Assembly: GCA_905234305.1 (NCBI GenBank)
Contig: CAJOHT010000083.1
Span: forward strand, 1 to 5,292
Reading direction: 5' to 3'
Length of the DNA stretch: 5,292 bases
Source of the DNA: an uncultured Ruminococcus sp.
Lineage (GTDB): Bacteria; Bacillota; Clostridia; Oscillospirales; Acutalibacteraceae
Shown here: positions 1 through 5,292 of the stretch, piece after piece
Layout of the letters: each line of letters opens with the position of its first letter
Position numbering within the stretch: position 1 is the first letter of the stretch
Notes under the pieces: model-generated
Seen by the model: the letters and a program-made list of their open reading frames with translations, nothing else
Databases searched by the model: none
What the model was told of the DNA's origin: nothing
Position numbers and translations under genes: made by a program

Positions 1-1
1 T

Positions 2-577
2 ATTCTCGGCGACGTTATTAAACAGGAAATGATTAAATCGGGGATAAACGGTTTTGAGGATTTGCCGATTAATCTTTCAATCTGTACTAACGACACTAAC
101 ACTACAGACGAGTGTATTTTTACTACAAAGGAAGAGAATTTAAAAAACGACCATATCCAGTATATTACGGGAGCGCCGCTTGATTTAGCGGTAAGGGCGA
201 GTATGACCTTCCCTGCGATTTATACAACCTGCAACTATAAGCAGTATAACTTTATCGACGGCGGCTCAAAGGATAATCTACCCGTAAAAATCCTTAAGGA
301 TATGGGAGTCGGCAAGGTGCTTGCGATAGGCTTCGATATTATGGAATATACTCCCGATACGGGTATCGACGGTATGCTCAAGGTAGTATGGAGAGCGCTG
401 GATTTATACTCGATTAATTCAACAAGAGAGTCTAAAAAAATGGCGGATTACTGCGTCGAGATAAAAAACAGTAAAACCGCGATTTTCTCTATGGATAACC
501 TCGACCTGACTATTCAGGAGGGTTATGAATGTACCATGGCTCATAAAGACGAGCTTTTAAGAATATTCGGAAAATAA
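2..577 (+). CDS. Patatin-like phospholipase family protein, C-terminal part (5' end outside the window)
   Basis: The reading frame is open from base 2 to the TAA at 575-577 (191 residues seen); the start lies upstream of the window, so the Met at base 29 is probably internal. The protein is the C-terminal half of a bacterial patatin-like serine lipid acyl hydrolase. Visible family marks are the stretch VRASMTFPAIYTT, typical of the segment before the active site, and FIDGGSKDNLPV with the DGG motif at bases 257-265. Its Asp is the second member of the Ser-Asp catalytic dyad. The following VGKVLAIGFD strand is also typical. The nucleophile motif GxSxG and the oxyanion glycine loop should lie upstream and cannot be checked here. 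No signal peptide or membrane segment is seen in this part. The likely role is cleavage of acyl ester bonds in membrane lipids, but the substrate cannot be told. It is convergent with the DUF1292 gene and they share a terminator. Confidence 0.88.
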   Translation: MLGDVIKQEMIKSGINGFEDLPINLSICTNDTNTTDECIFTTKEENLKNDHIQYITGAPLDLAVRASMTFPAIYTTCNYKQYNFIDGGSKDNLPVKILKDMGVGKVLAIGFDIMEYTPDTGIDGMLKVVWRALDLYSINSTRESKKMADYCVEIKNSKTAIFSMDNLDLTIQEGYECTMAHKDELLRIFGK

Positions 578-607
578 AAAACGTCGGTGTAAAAACCGAC
601 GTTTTTT
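576..607. terminator. Bidirectional Rho-independent terminator between convergent genes
   Basis: A perfect 13-bp inverted repeat (arms 576-588 and 595-607, core CGTCGGT/ACCGACG) has a 6-base loop GTAAAA. The A run of one arm and the T run of the other give a U tract on either strand. It begins within the stop codon of the patatin gene and lies 22 bases beyond the stop of the DUF1292 gene, so it can end transcription from both sides. Confidence 0.93.
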
Positions 608-629
608 GATGGTAAATCTATTAATTTTT

Positions 630-926
630 TTAATCGGTGAATTCAAAATCGTCCTTATGGTTTTCCTTAAAGATTTCGTAAACCTTCTGAACGGTTTCCT
701 CGTCGTCTATGCCGATATAATTCTCGGTCTCGTCGTCCACAGACTCAATCTTAAGAATAATAACGCCCTCTGCGTCCTCTTCATTCTCGATAAGTACAAC
801 ATATTCCTCTCCGTCAAGTGCGATAGTGTCGAGATACTCGAATTCGGCGCTTACTCCATCCTCGTCGGTAAGCTCAATTATTATCGCTTCATCCTCGGGG
901 ATGTTTTCGTTTACAAAATCTGCCAT
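630..926 (-). CDS. DUF1292 family small acidic protein (YrzB-like)
   Basis: This 98-residue protein fits the DUF1292 family, found mostly in Firmicutes, whose function is not established. The typical pattern is an Asp/Glu-rich beta-rich domain with 'EFEYLDTIALDGEEYVVLI', then 'VIILKIE' and a final helix after 'GIDDEETVQKVYEIF'. By my count 35 of 98 residues are Asp or Glu, with only four Lys and no Arg, so the protein is strongly acidic. There is no signal peptide or membrane segment, so it should be cytosolic. The start is fixed by a perfect AGGAGG (934-939) seven bases before the ATG. In many Firmicutes the homologue sits with ireB (yrzL) and ruvX (yrrK); here it stands alone between thiT and the convergent patatin gene. 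It has a candidate promoter of its own and ends near the shared hairpin terminator. The family call is strong; no biochemical role can be given. Confidence 0.9.
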   Translation of the reverse strand: MADFVNENIPEDEAIIIELTDEDGVSAEFEYLDTIALDGEEYVVLIENEEDAEGVIILKIESVDDETENYIGIDDEETVQKVYEIFKENHKDDFEFTD

Positions 927-957
927 AGTGTTTCCTCCTAAAACTTCATATGCTGAT

Positions 958-986
958 AGTTTACACTACTTTTTCAAAAATTGCAA
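958..986 (-). promoter_or_regulatory. Candidate sigma-A promoter of the DUF1292 gene
   Basis: On the - strand a TTGCAA (-35, 981-986) and a TAAACT (-10, 958-963) are separated by exactly 17 bases. Each box matches the consensus at four of six positions. The predicted start near 951 gives a leader of about 25 bases containing the AGGAGG. This is a moderate match; the gene could also be reached by read-through from thiT, as I see no terminator in between. Confidence 0.45.
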
Positions 987-1104
987 GTGTTTTAAATATC
1001 TTCGTCAGTCCGTGCATTCCCTCTCTTAATTTTATATCTCCCTGACCTTAGTGCCTCTGTTAGGTTTTGGATACTTTGGGAACGCTCTGCGCTCGAATTG
1101 CGAA
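987..1104 (-). other. Intergenic segment of unknown nature downstream of thiT
   Basis: No convincing terminator or RNA gene is seen. Read on the - strand, the frame two bases ahead of thiT stays open for 44 codons (995-1126, TAA at 992-994). It has no ATG and a basic, Ser/Arg-rich translation (…RSGRYKIKRGNARTDEDI). Its neighbouring frame is also open for about 30 codons. Just after the thiT stop there are short direct repeats (ATTCG twice, GAGCG twice). An 18-codon ATG frame inside (MHGLTKIF…) lacks a properly spaced ribosome binding site. A decayed gene tail or a dispersed intergenic repeat are both possible; neither is shown. Confidence 0.25.
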
Positions 1105-1926
1105 TTATACTTTCTCTTGTTTTTTCTTAACAAGTAACGCGAGTAATTGAAAAACTACGCAAAGTACGACTCCCGCGATAGAGGCTATAATAATTAACGG
1201 GTAGTTTACCTTAGATACAAGCGAAAAATCGAGTTCGCCCGATTTAGCGTTCTGAAGCGGTATAAAGAACGTGACAGCGTCTATGATAATTGCCGCGATA
1301 ATCGAGAGAATGCTTAAGGAGGTAAATGTAAGCGCTGCTCTTGAGTGGGAAGTTTTTTTCGCTCGGGCTATTGTATCTCCGCTGAAATCGAGAGTCTTGC
1401 ATAGCCAGAACGCCATAGCGACATTGATGATTGTTTCGGGTATCATAAATGTAGCGTTGTAGCTTAAGGAGTAAACGAGAGCTTCTCCTGTCGGGATTGA
1501 AATACCCGCCCATACGGTGCATCCCGAGATAACGTGGAAAAAGTAACGTATAGCGCATACGAACGTAGCGCCCGCTATAGCGGAAAGGCCGTCGTCTTTA
1601 AGCTGTTTTTTAAAAATTGCCGCAAGTCCTAAGAATGAGAACGCGAATATATAATCGAGCAGTATTATCGCGAACGCCGCTGACGCGGAAGTTGCGTAGG
1701 AGAGGTTGTTCATTCCGAGTAAAAGCTGGATCAAGCTGTTGACAAATCCCGCGAACATACCCCATTTTGTTCCGTAGCGGAACGCCGCTATCATAATCGG
1801 GACCATACTGAATGCTGTTATGCTTCCGCCGTAAGGCAGCTCAAAAATTTTAATCATACTTAAAACCGTAGAGAGCGCGATCAAAAGCGCGGTTTCGGTA
1901 AGCATAATGACCTTTTTTCTGTTCAT
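1105..1926 (-). CDS. thiT: ThiT: thiamine-specific S component of an ECF transporter, with C-terminal extension
   Basis: ThiT is the integral membrane subunit that binds thiamine and works with the shared ECF module (EcfA, EcfA', EcfT), whose genes are not in this window. The first 180 or so residues match the family. They include the N-terminal helix, the loop LPYGGSITAFSMVPIM (30-45) before AFRYGTKWG, the LLDYIFAF segment (89-96), and ligand-pocket-type residues in RYFFHVISGCTVWAG (H131, W139) and YSLSYNATFMIPE (Y152, Y156, N157, E164). The TPP riboswitch directly upstream supports thiamine as substrate. ThiT is usually about 180-200 residues; this one has 273. The extra part after a polar linker (about 183-198) carries two hydrophobic segments (about 200-223 and 242-266) and ends in KKKQEKV. 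The start is the ATG at 1924-1926, with AAGGGG (1936-1941) nine bases upstream. No terminator is evident after the stop. Confidence 0.92.
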   Translation of the reverse strand: MNRKKVIMLTETALLIALSTVLSMIKIFELPYGGSITAFSMVPIMIAAFRYGTKWGMFAGFVNSLIQLLLGMNNLSYATSASAAFAIILLDYIFAFSFLGLAAIFKKQLKDDGLSAIAGATFVCAIRYFFHVISGCTVWAGISIPTGEALVYSLSYNATFMIPETIINVAMAFWLCKTLDFSGDTIARAKKTSHSRAALTFTSLSILSIIAAIIIDAVTFFIPLQNAKSGELDFSLVSKVNYPLIIIASIAGVVLCVVFQLLALLVKKKQEKV

Positions 1927-1945
1927 TTAATAAAACCCCTTTTTT

Positions 1946-1975
1946 AAAAATAAAACGCCGTGATATACACGGCGT
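1946..1975 (-). terminator. Riboswitch-controlled Rho-independent terminator before thiT
   Basis: On the - strand a perfect 8-bp stem (ACGCCGTG at 1968-1975 with CACGGCGT at 1955-1962) and a 5-base loop are followed by a U-rich run (TTTATTTTT, 1946-1954). It lies between the TPP aptamer and the thiT ribosome binding site, the standard place for a transcription-terminating expression platform. A clear antiterminator partner is not obvious; the short AACGC just upstream (around 1981-1985) could pair with GCGTT of the 3' arm, which is only a suggestion. Confidence 0.88.
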
Positions 1976-1987
1976 AAAAATGCGTTA

Positions 1988-2076
1988 TATACAACTTCCT
2001 ACGTCGGCATTATCCGAATCAGGTTAAGGGTATGATCTCAGCCCGCGCGGTATCGCGCAAGCACCCCTGTGTTATT
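1988..2076 (-). promoter_or_regulatory. TPP riboswitch (THI box) aptamer controlling thiT
   Basis: On the - strand the conserved elements appear in the right order: GGGGTGC (2061-2067); a P3 stem of GCGCG/CGCGC with loop ATAC (2045-2058); CTGAGAT (2035-2041), part of the pyrimidine-binding arm; ACCCTTAACCTGAT; GGATAATGCCG (2005-2015), part of the pyrophosphate-binding arm; and CGTAGG (1998-2003). The closing P1 stem is weak and its exact ends are estimated. It senses thiamine pyrophosphate; with the following terminator it is expected to switch off thiT when TPP is plentiful. Confidence 0.96.
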
Positions 2077-2086
2077 TTGTAAATAC

Positions 2087-2115
2087 AGTATACTGCTTTT
2101 AAAAGAAAAAGTCAA
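2087..2115 (-). promoter_or_regulatory. Sigma-A promoter of the TPP riboswitch-thiT transcript
   Basis: On the - strand TTGACT (-35, 2110-2115) and TATACT (-10, 2087-2092) are 17 bases apart, each matching five of six consensus bases. The start would be near 2080, a few bases ahead of the aptamer. The -35 box begins only nine bases beyond the nadC stop. The -10 sits within a perfect 10-base palindrome CAGTATACTG (2086-2095), which may be chance. Confidence 0.8.
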
Positions 2116-2124
2116 TACGGGGAA

Positions 2125-2964
2125 TTATTTTACTATCTTTAAAGAGATGTCGAACGCTTTTACCGAGTGGGTTATAGCGCCGATTGAGATAATATCTACT
2201 CCCGTTTCGGCTACAGAGCGGATAGTTTCGTCGGTTATATTGCCCGAGGCTTCGAGCTTGGCTCTGCCCGCGGTAATTTCAACCGCTTTTTTCATTTCAT
2301 CGCAGCTCATATTGTCGAGCATAATAATATCGGCTCCCGCCTCAAGCGCTTCATTCAGTTCGTCAAGATTACGAACCTCAAGTTCGATTTTGACCGTATG
2401 ACCGAGCTTTTCTCTTAAGGTGCGTACGGCGTTCGTTATACCGCCGCCCGCGTCAACGTGGTTATCCTTAAGCATAGCGCAGTCGGAGAGATTGTAGCGG
2501 TGGTTCTTGCCTCCGCCGACGGTAACGGCGTATTTTTCGAGCGGTCTGAGCCCAGGGAGGGTTTTACGGGTATCGGCGATTGACGCCTTGGTGCCCTCGG
2601 TGAGCTTTACGGCTTTGTTTACTGCCGTCGCGACTCCGCTCATATGCTGGAGCAGATTTAACGCGGTGCGCTCTCCTTTTAAGAGCGTTTTTGTTTTACC
2701 GCTGATTACGGCGATAATATCTCCCGTTTTAAGGTGATCGCCGTCTTTTTTATATACTTCGGCTTTAAAATCGGGCTGTAAAATCTCGAAAACTCTGAGA
2801 GCTATATCGAGCCCCGCTAAAACTCCGTCCGCCTTAGCAATAAACCTTGCCGAGCCATCCTGAGCTTCGGGGATAAGATAGTCGGTAGCGGCGTCGACGT
2901 AGTTGATATCCTCTAAAAGCGCGTTTTCTATAAGCCTGTCCACATATATTTTATTTAACATCAT
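2125..2964 (-). CDS. nadC: Nicotinate-nucleotide pyrophosphorylase (carboxylating), quinolinate phosphoribosyltransferase
   Basis: NadC converts quinolinate and PRPP to nicotinate mononucleotide, CO2 and pyrophosphate, the step that joins de novo quinolinate synthesis to the common NAD pathway; it is cytosolic. The 279 residues are the normal length for the family. The N-terminal sandwich domain is followed by the barrel domain with its usual marks: GERTALNLLQHMSG (97-110), DTRKTLPGLR (131-140), GGGKNHR (150-156) with K153, H155 and R156, LKDNHV (165-170), ELEV (194-197), IMLDN (214-218), LEASGNI (237-243) and the phosphate-binding ISIGAITHS (259-267). The start codon overlaps the nadB stop as ATGA, indicating translational coupling. 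GAGGG in the nadB 3' end sits about nine bases before this first ATG and favours it over the next Met codon. It is the second gene of the nadB-nadC transcript. No terminator separates it from the thiT leader. Confidence 0.97.
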   Translation of the reverse strand: MMLNKIYVDRLIENALLEDINYVDAATDYLIPEAQDGSARFIAKADGVLAGLDIALRVFEILQPDFKAEVYKKDGDHLKTGDIIAVISGKTKTLLKGERTALNLLQHMSGVATAVNKAVKLTEGTKASIADTRKTLPGLRPLEKYAVTVGGGKNHRYNLSDCAMLKDNHVDAGGGITNAVRTLREKLGHTVKIELEVRNLDELNEALEAGADIIMLDNMSCDEMKKAVEITAGRAKLEASGNITDETIRSVAETGVDIISIGAITHSVKAFDISLKIVK

Positions 2965-4436
2965 AAGTTTATTCCCTCTCTTAATTCATCAAGTATGATT
3001 CCCGCTACTATAGCGATCGAGCGAGCCTCTACAAAGTCGGCAGTAAGCTCGTAATTGCCCGTAACGAGGTCGTTTACTATCGCGTCGACCTTAAGGAAAC
3101 TTTGCTTGAATTTCTCGGGCTTAGGAATTACAAAGTAGGTTTCCTGCATAATCCTTCTGATTTCAGTTCGGATACCCGTCGGCAGCTTGTTGCTCTTTCC
3201 GTTAGGCAGCGCGGGAGCCTTGCCCAAAGGCTTTCGTCCGAATTTATCGATTTTCAGCGTCATATTCTCAGCCGCGCTTCTCGCGTAAACGAGCGCTTCC
3301 AGAAGCGAGTTGCTTGCAAGACGATTGGCGCCGTGGACTCCCGTATGGGTGCATTCTCCCGCGGCGTAAAGCCCTTCTACCGTAGTCTGGGCGGTATTGC
3401 TTACGTTGATTCCGCCCATAAGATAATGCTGACAGGGGAATACGGGGATTTTATCCTTAGTCATATCGATGCCTTCCTCAAGACACCTGCCGTATATCAT
3501 CGGGAAGCGGTTTTTAATAAACTCGGGATCCTTATGGGTTATGTCAAGATAGAATTTTTCGCTGCCTGTAGCTATCGACTCGCGGATAACCGCGTCGGAA
3601 ACTACGTCCCTCGGAGCGAGTTCTCCGCGTTTATCATATTTAAAAGCAAAGCGCTCGCCGTTGCAGTTCAGGTATACCGCGCCTTCTCCGCGGACAGCTT
3701 CCGAGATAAGGAAGCGTTCTCTTGCGCTTTCAGCCGCGAAGGCTGTCGGGTGGAACTGAACTCTCGAAAGGTGTTTTATCTCCGCTCCGAGCATATGCGC
3801 CAGGGCTATGCCGTCGCCTGTCGCGATAGCGGAGTTGGTCGTGTACTGATAGACGCGTCCTATACCGCCTGTTGCTATAAGCACATACCTTGCTCCGACC
3901 TGAGTTATTTTGCCGTTATTTAAAATCCCGACCCAAAATCCGTTTTCTACCTTATTAATCTCGTAAACAAGAGTGTTTTCGCAGAGCGCGACGTTCGGTT
4001 TTCGGCTTACGGCGCTTATAAGAGTGTCGATAATCGCCTTGCCCGTAGAGTCCTTATGATGGACGATACGGTTGCGCGAATGTCCCGCCTCAAGCGTTTT
4101 TGAAAGCTCGCCCGACTTTTCGGTATCGAATTCAACGCCGATTTCCTTAAGGCGCATAACGTCCGACGGACCTTCCTCTACGAGCTTTTCTACAGCGGAA
4201 AGGTTGTTTTTGAATTTGCCCGCGATAAGCGTATCGGCAATATGCAGTTTATAGTTGTCGTTGTTTTTATCGAGTACGGCAGCGACTCCTCCCTGCGCAA
4301 GGGATGAATTTGAAAGCGAAAGCTCGCGCTTTGAAACCGTCAGTACGCTTATATCGTCCCTGAATCTGAGGGCGGCGTACAGTCCCGCGACTCCCGAACC
4401 GACAATTACGACATCGTATTCCTTTTTAAAATCCAT
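2961..4436 (-). CDS. nadB: L-aspartate oxidase
   Basis: NadB is a cytosolic FAD enzyme that oxidises L-aspartate to iminoaspartate, which NadA condenses with dihydroxyacetone phosphate to quinolinate. Visible features in order: the FAD dinucleotide-binding motif VVIVGSGVAGLYAAL (9-23); SNSSLAQGGVAAVL (42-55), typical of the succinate dehydrogenase/aspartate oxidase flavoprotein family; LEAGHSRNRIVHHKDSTG (115-132), with the Glu-Ala-Gly-His-Ser form typical of NadB; ATGGIG (188-193); RVQFHPTAF with H229; APRDVVSDA with R276, the expected catalytic arginine; CQHYLMGGI with H337; and HGANRLASNSLLEA with R372. At 491 residues it is shorter than the roughly 540 of E. coli, because of a smaller C-terminal helical domain, as in many Clostridia. 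The start ATG (4434-4436) has GAGG (4444-4447) seven bases upstream. It is first in an operon with nadC (4-bp overlap); nadA is not adjacent. Confidence 0.97.
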   Translation of the reverse strand: MDFKKEYDVVIVGSGVAGLYAALRFRDDISVLTVSKRELSLSNSSLAQGGVAAVLDKNNDNYKLHIADTLIAGKFKNNLSAVEKLVEEGPSDVMRLKEIGVEFDTEKSGELSKTLEAGHSRNRIVHHKDSTGKAIIDTLISAVSRKPNVALCENTLVYEINKVENGFWVGILNNGKITQVGARYVLIATGGIGRVYQYTTNSAIATGDGIALAHMLGAEIKHLSRVQFHPTAFAAESARERFLISEAVRGEGAVYLNCNGERFAFKYDKRGELAPRDVVSDAVIRESIATGSEKFYLDITHKDPEFIKNRFPMIYGRCLEEGIDMTKDKIPVFPCQHYLMGGINVSNTAQTTVEGLYAAGECTHTGVHGANRLASNSLLEALVYARSAAENMTLKIDKFGRKPLGKAPALPNGKSNKLPTGIRTEIRRIMQETYFVIPKPEKFKQSFLKVDAIVNDLVTGNYELTADFVEARSIAIVAGIILDELREGINL

Positions 4437-4457
4437 AATCAGACCTCGTACCGCTTA

Positions 4458-4485
4458 TTATTAAATCACTTAAAGCGTTTAATAA
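4458..4485. repeat. AT-rich inverted repeat in the nadB leader (possible operator or RNA hairpin)
   Basis: Perfect 8-base arms (TTATTAAA at 4458-4465, TTTAATAA at 4478-4485) are separated by 12 bases. With one bulged base the arms extend to about 11 pairs. In the nadB transcript this structure is enclosed by a second complementary pair, ACCGC (4503-4507) and GCGGT (4450-4454), the latter ending two bases before the ribosome binding site. It lies downstream of the predicted nadB start site, where a repressor or a leader structure could act. No named regulator motif is recognised. Confidence 0.5.
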
Positions 4486-4506
4486 ATAATCGGTATCAAA
4501 ATGCGG

Positions 4507-4535
4507 TTTACAAATACTTTAAACTATATTATACT
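4507..4535 (+). promoter_or_regulatory. Candidate sigma-A promoter of hflX
   Basis: TTTACA (-35, 4507-4512) and TATACT (-10, 4530-4535) are 17 bases apart, each with five of six consensus bases. The predicted start near 4542 gives a leader of about 50 bases before the hflX ATG. Its -10 box overlaps the -10 box of the opposite nadB promoter by four bases. Confidence 0.65.
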
Positions 4536-4556
4536 ACTAACAGCGGCTATATTCAA
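4528..4556 (-). promoter_or_regulatory. Sigma-A promoter of nadB-nadC
   Basis: On the - strand TTGAAT (-35, 4551-4556) and a perfect TATAAT (-10, 4528-4533) are separated by 17 bases. The start would be near 4521, giving an untranslated leader of about 85 bases that contains the inverted repeat at 4458-4485. Confidence 0.72.
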
Positions 4557-4591
4557 TATTTTTTATACATTAAATGAGGTAAAAAGATAAA

Positions 4592-5292
4592 ATGAATTTA
4601 ACTGATACTATGGAGAAACCCGACAGAGCGCTGCTTGTGTCGGTCGATACGGGAAAATTTGACGCCGAGGCGAGTCTTGACGAGCTGTGGGAGCTTACCG
4701 AAAGCGCGGGAGCCGAGCCTGTGCTGACTGTTTTGCAGAAGCTCGATAAGGTCGAAAGCGCTACGTTTGTCGGCTCGGGAAAGCTCGAGGAAATAAAGGA
4801 AGCCTGCGCTTCTTACGAAATAGACCTTATAATCTGCGACAGCGAGCTTACGCCTACCCAGCTTAAAACGATAGAGCGCGAGTGCGATGTCCGTACGATA
4901 GACCGTACTACGCTTATACTCGATATCTTCGCTTTAAGGGCAAAATCCCGCGAGGGTAAATTGCAGGTAGAGCTTGCCCAGCTAAAATATCTTCTCCCGA
5001 GGCTTACGGGTAAGGGTATAGAGTTATCAAGACTCGGCGGAGGAATAGGTACCCGCGGCCCGGGTGAAACTAAACTCGAAACCGACCGCCGCCATATCCA
5101 CCGCAGAATGGAAACTCTTAAGGCTCAGCTTAAGGATGTTGAAAACCACCGCCAAAGGCTGCGCGAACGCAGGCTTAAGGACGGAGTTATAACCGTCGCG
5201 ATAGTCGGCTATACAAACGCGGGTAAAAGCACGCTTATGAACTGTCTTACCGACGCGGGCGTACTCGCTCAGGATAAGCTGTTCGCGACTCT
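4592..5292 (+). CDS. hflX: GTPase HflX, N-terminal part (3' end outside the window)
   Basis: HflX is a ribosome-associated GTPase of the Obg-HflX group that in studied bacteria binds the 50S subunit and splits stalled 70S ribosomes under heat or antibiotic stress. The frame is open from the ATG at 4592 to the window end (233 full codons). Seen in order are the N-terminal HflX domain (about 12-115, with FVGSGKLEEI at 59-68 and DRTTLILDIFA at 104-114), then LQVELAQLKYLLPRL (124-138), the hallmark GGGIGTRGPGETKLE (149-163), a charged coiled-coil (about 164-196), and the start of the G domain with the P-loop GYTNAGKS (206-213). The remaining G motifs and C-terminal domain lie beyond the edge. GAGG (4576-4579) is 12 bases before this ATG, rather far but acceptable; an in-frame ATG at 4610 has no better site. 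The gene is divergent from nadB, with overlapping promoters. Confidence 0.96.
   Translation, partial: MNLTDTMEKPDRALLVSVDTGKFDAEASLDELWELTESAGAEPVLTVLQKLDKVESATFVGSGKLEEIKEACASYEIDLIICDSELTPTQLKTIERECDVRTIDRTTLILDIFALRAKSREGKLQVELAQLKYLLPRLTGKGIELSRLGGGIGTRGPGETKLETDRRHIHRRMETLKAQLKDVENHRQRLRERRLKDGVITVAIVGYTNAGKSTLMNCLTDAGVLAQDKLFAT

Noticed and set aside
606..941. Open frame of 111 codons on the + strand
   Set aside because: It is the complement of the DUF1292 gene, which has a perfect ribosome binding site and a family match; the hydrophobic translation comes from reading acidic codons backwards.
935..1018. Possible 18-codon peptide gene (MHGLTKIF…) upstream of the DUF1292 gene
   Set aside because: The purine-rich GAGAGGG is almost in contact with the ATG, too close for a ribosome binding site, and the frame overlaps the candidate DUF1292 promoter.
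1244..1558. A 104-codon - strand frame inside thiT
   Set aside because: It is an out-of-frame shadow of thiT, whose membrane protein pattern and family motifs are clear in the other frame.
2086..2095. Perfect palindrome CAGTATACTG over the thiT -10 box
   Set aside because: Short and built around TATACT; with no second copy nearby it is readily explained by the promoter sequence itself.
2069..2737. Two + strand open frames across the riboswitch and nadC
   Set aside because: They are antisense to nadC and the thiT leader, and show no ribosome binding site or domain.
3102..3923. Long open frame of 273 codons on the + strand inside nadB
   Set aside because: It is antisense to the well conserved nadB catalytic region, has no recognisable domain, and its Arg/Ser-rich make-up is that of a shadow frame.
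4610..4612. Alternative hflX start codon
   Set aside because: In frame, but it has no purine-rich site at a suitable distance, whereas the ATG at 4592 is preceded by GAGG, although at 12 bases.
1..5292. Search for defence systems, mobile elements, CRISPR repeats or novel gene clusters
   Set aside because: All sizeable genes belong to known housekeeping families, with consistent gene spacing, and no direct or terminal repeats of the kinds expected were seen by eye.

Overview
The window looks like ordinary chromosomal DNA from a Gram-positive member of the Clostridia, probably a gut Ruminococcaceae/Oscillospiraceae-type bacterium. The evidence is a DUF1292 protein, a ThiT-type ECF transporter subunit behind a TPP riboswitch, a compact nadB-nadC pair, strong AGGAGG-like ribosome binding sites and sigma-A-type promoters. 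The taxon below class level is an inference. I see no insertion sequence, phage gene, CRISPR array, tRNA or rRNA.

Layout from left to right: (1) the 3' part of a patatin-like phospholipase gene on the + strand, cut by the window edge, ends at a perfect 13-bp hairpin flanked by A and T runs. This acts as a shared terminator for the convergent gene. (2) On the - strand lies a small, very acidic DUF1292 gene with its own promoter and ribosome binding site. (3) About 160 bases follow with no clear gene but an open frame of unexplained character. (4) thiT on the - strand encodes the thiamine-binding subunit of an ECF transporter. It has an unusual C-terminal extension with two extra hydrophobic segments. 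Upstream of it are a complete expression platform: promoter, TPP aptamer, and Rho-independent terminator. (5) nadC and nadB on the - strand overlap by 4 bp (nadB is first in the transcript) and encode L-aspartate oxidase and quinolinate phosphoribosyltransferase. (6) A compact divergent control region follows, in which the -10 boxes of the leftward nadB promoter and the rightward hflX promoter overlap. (7) The N-terminal two-thirds or so of the ribosome-associated GTPase HflX on the + strand is cut by the right edge.

The functional theme of the middle is cofactor supply: de novo NAD synthesis (nadB, nadC, without nadA in view) beside thiamine uptake. No terminator separates nadC from the thiT leader. 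nadBC transcripts may therefore run into the TPP riboswitch, which would then terminate or extend them according to thiamine pyrophosphate level. I found no clearly new biological system. The points most worth a second look are the overlapping nadB/hflX promoters with a structured nadB leader, the nadC-to-riboswitch junction, the ThiT extension and the unexplained segment after thiT.
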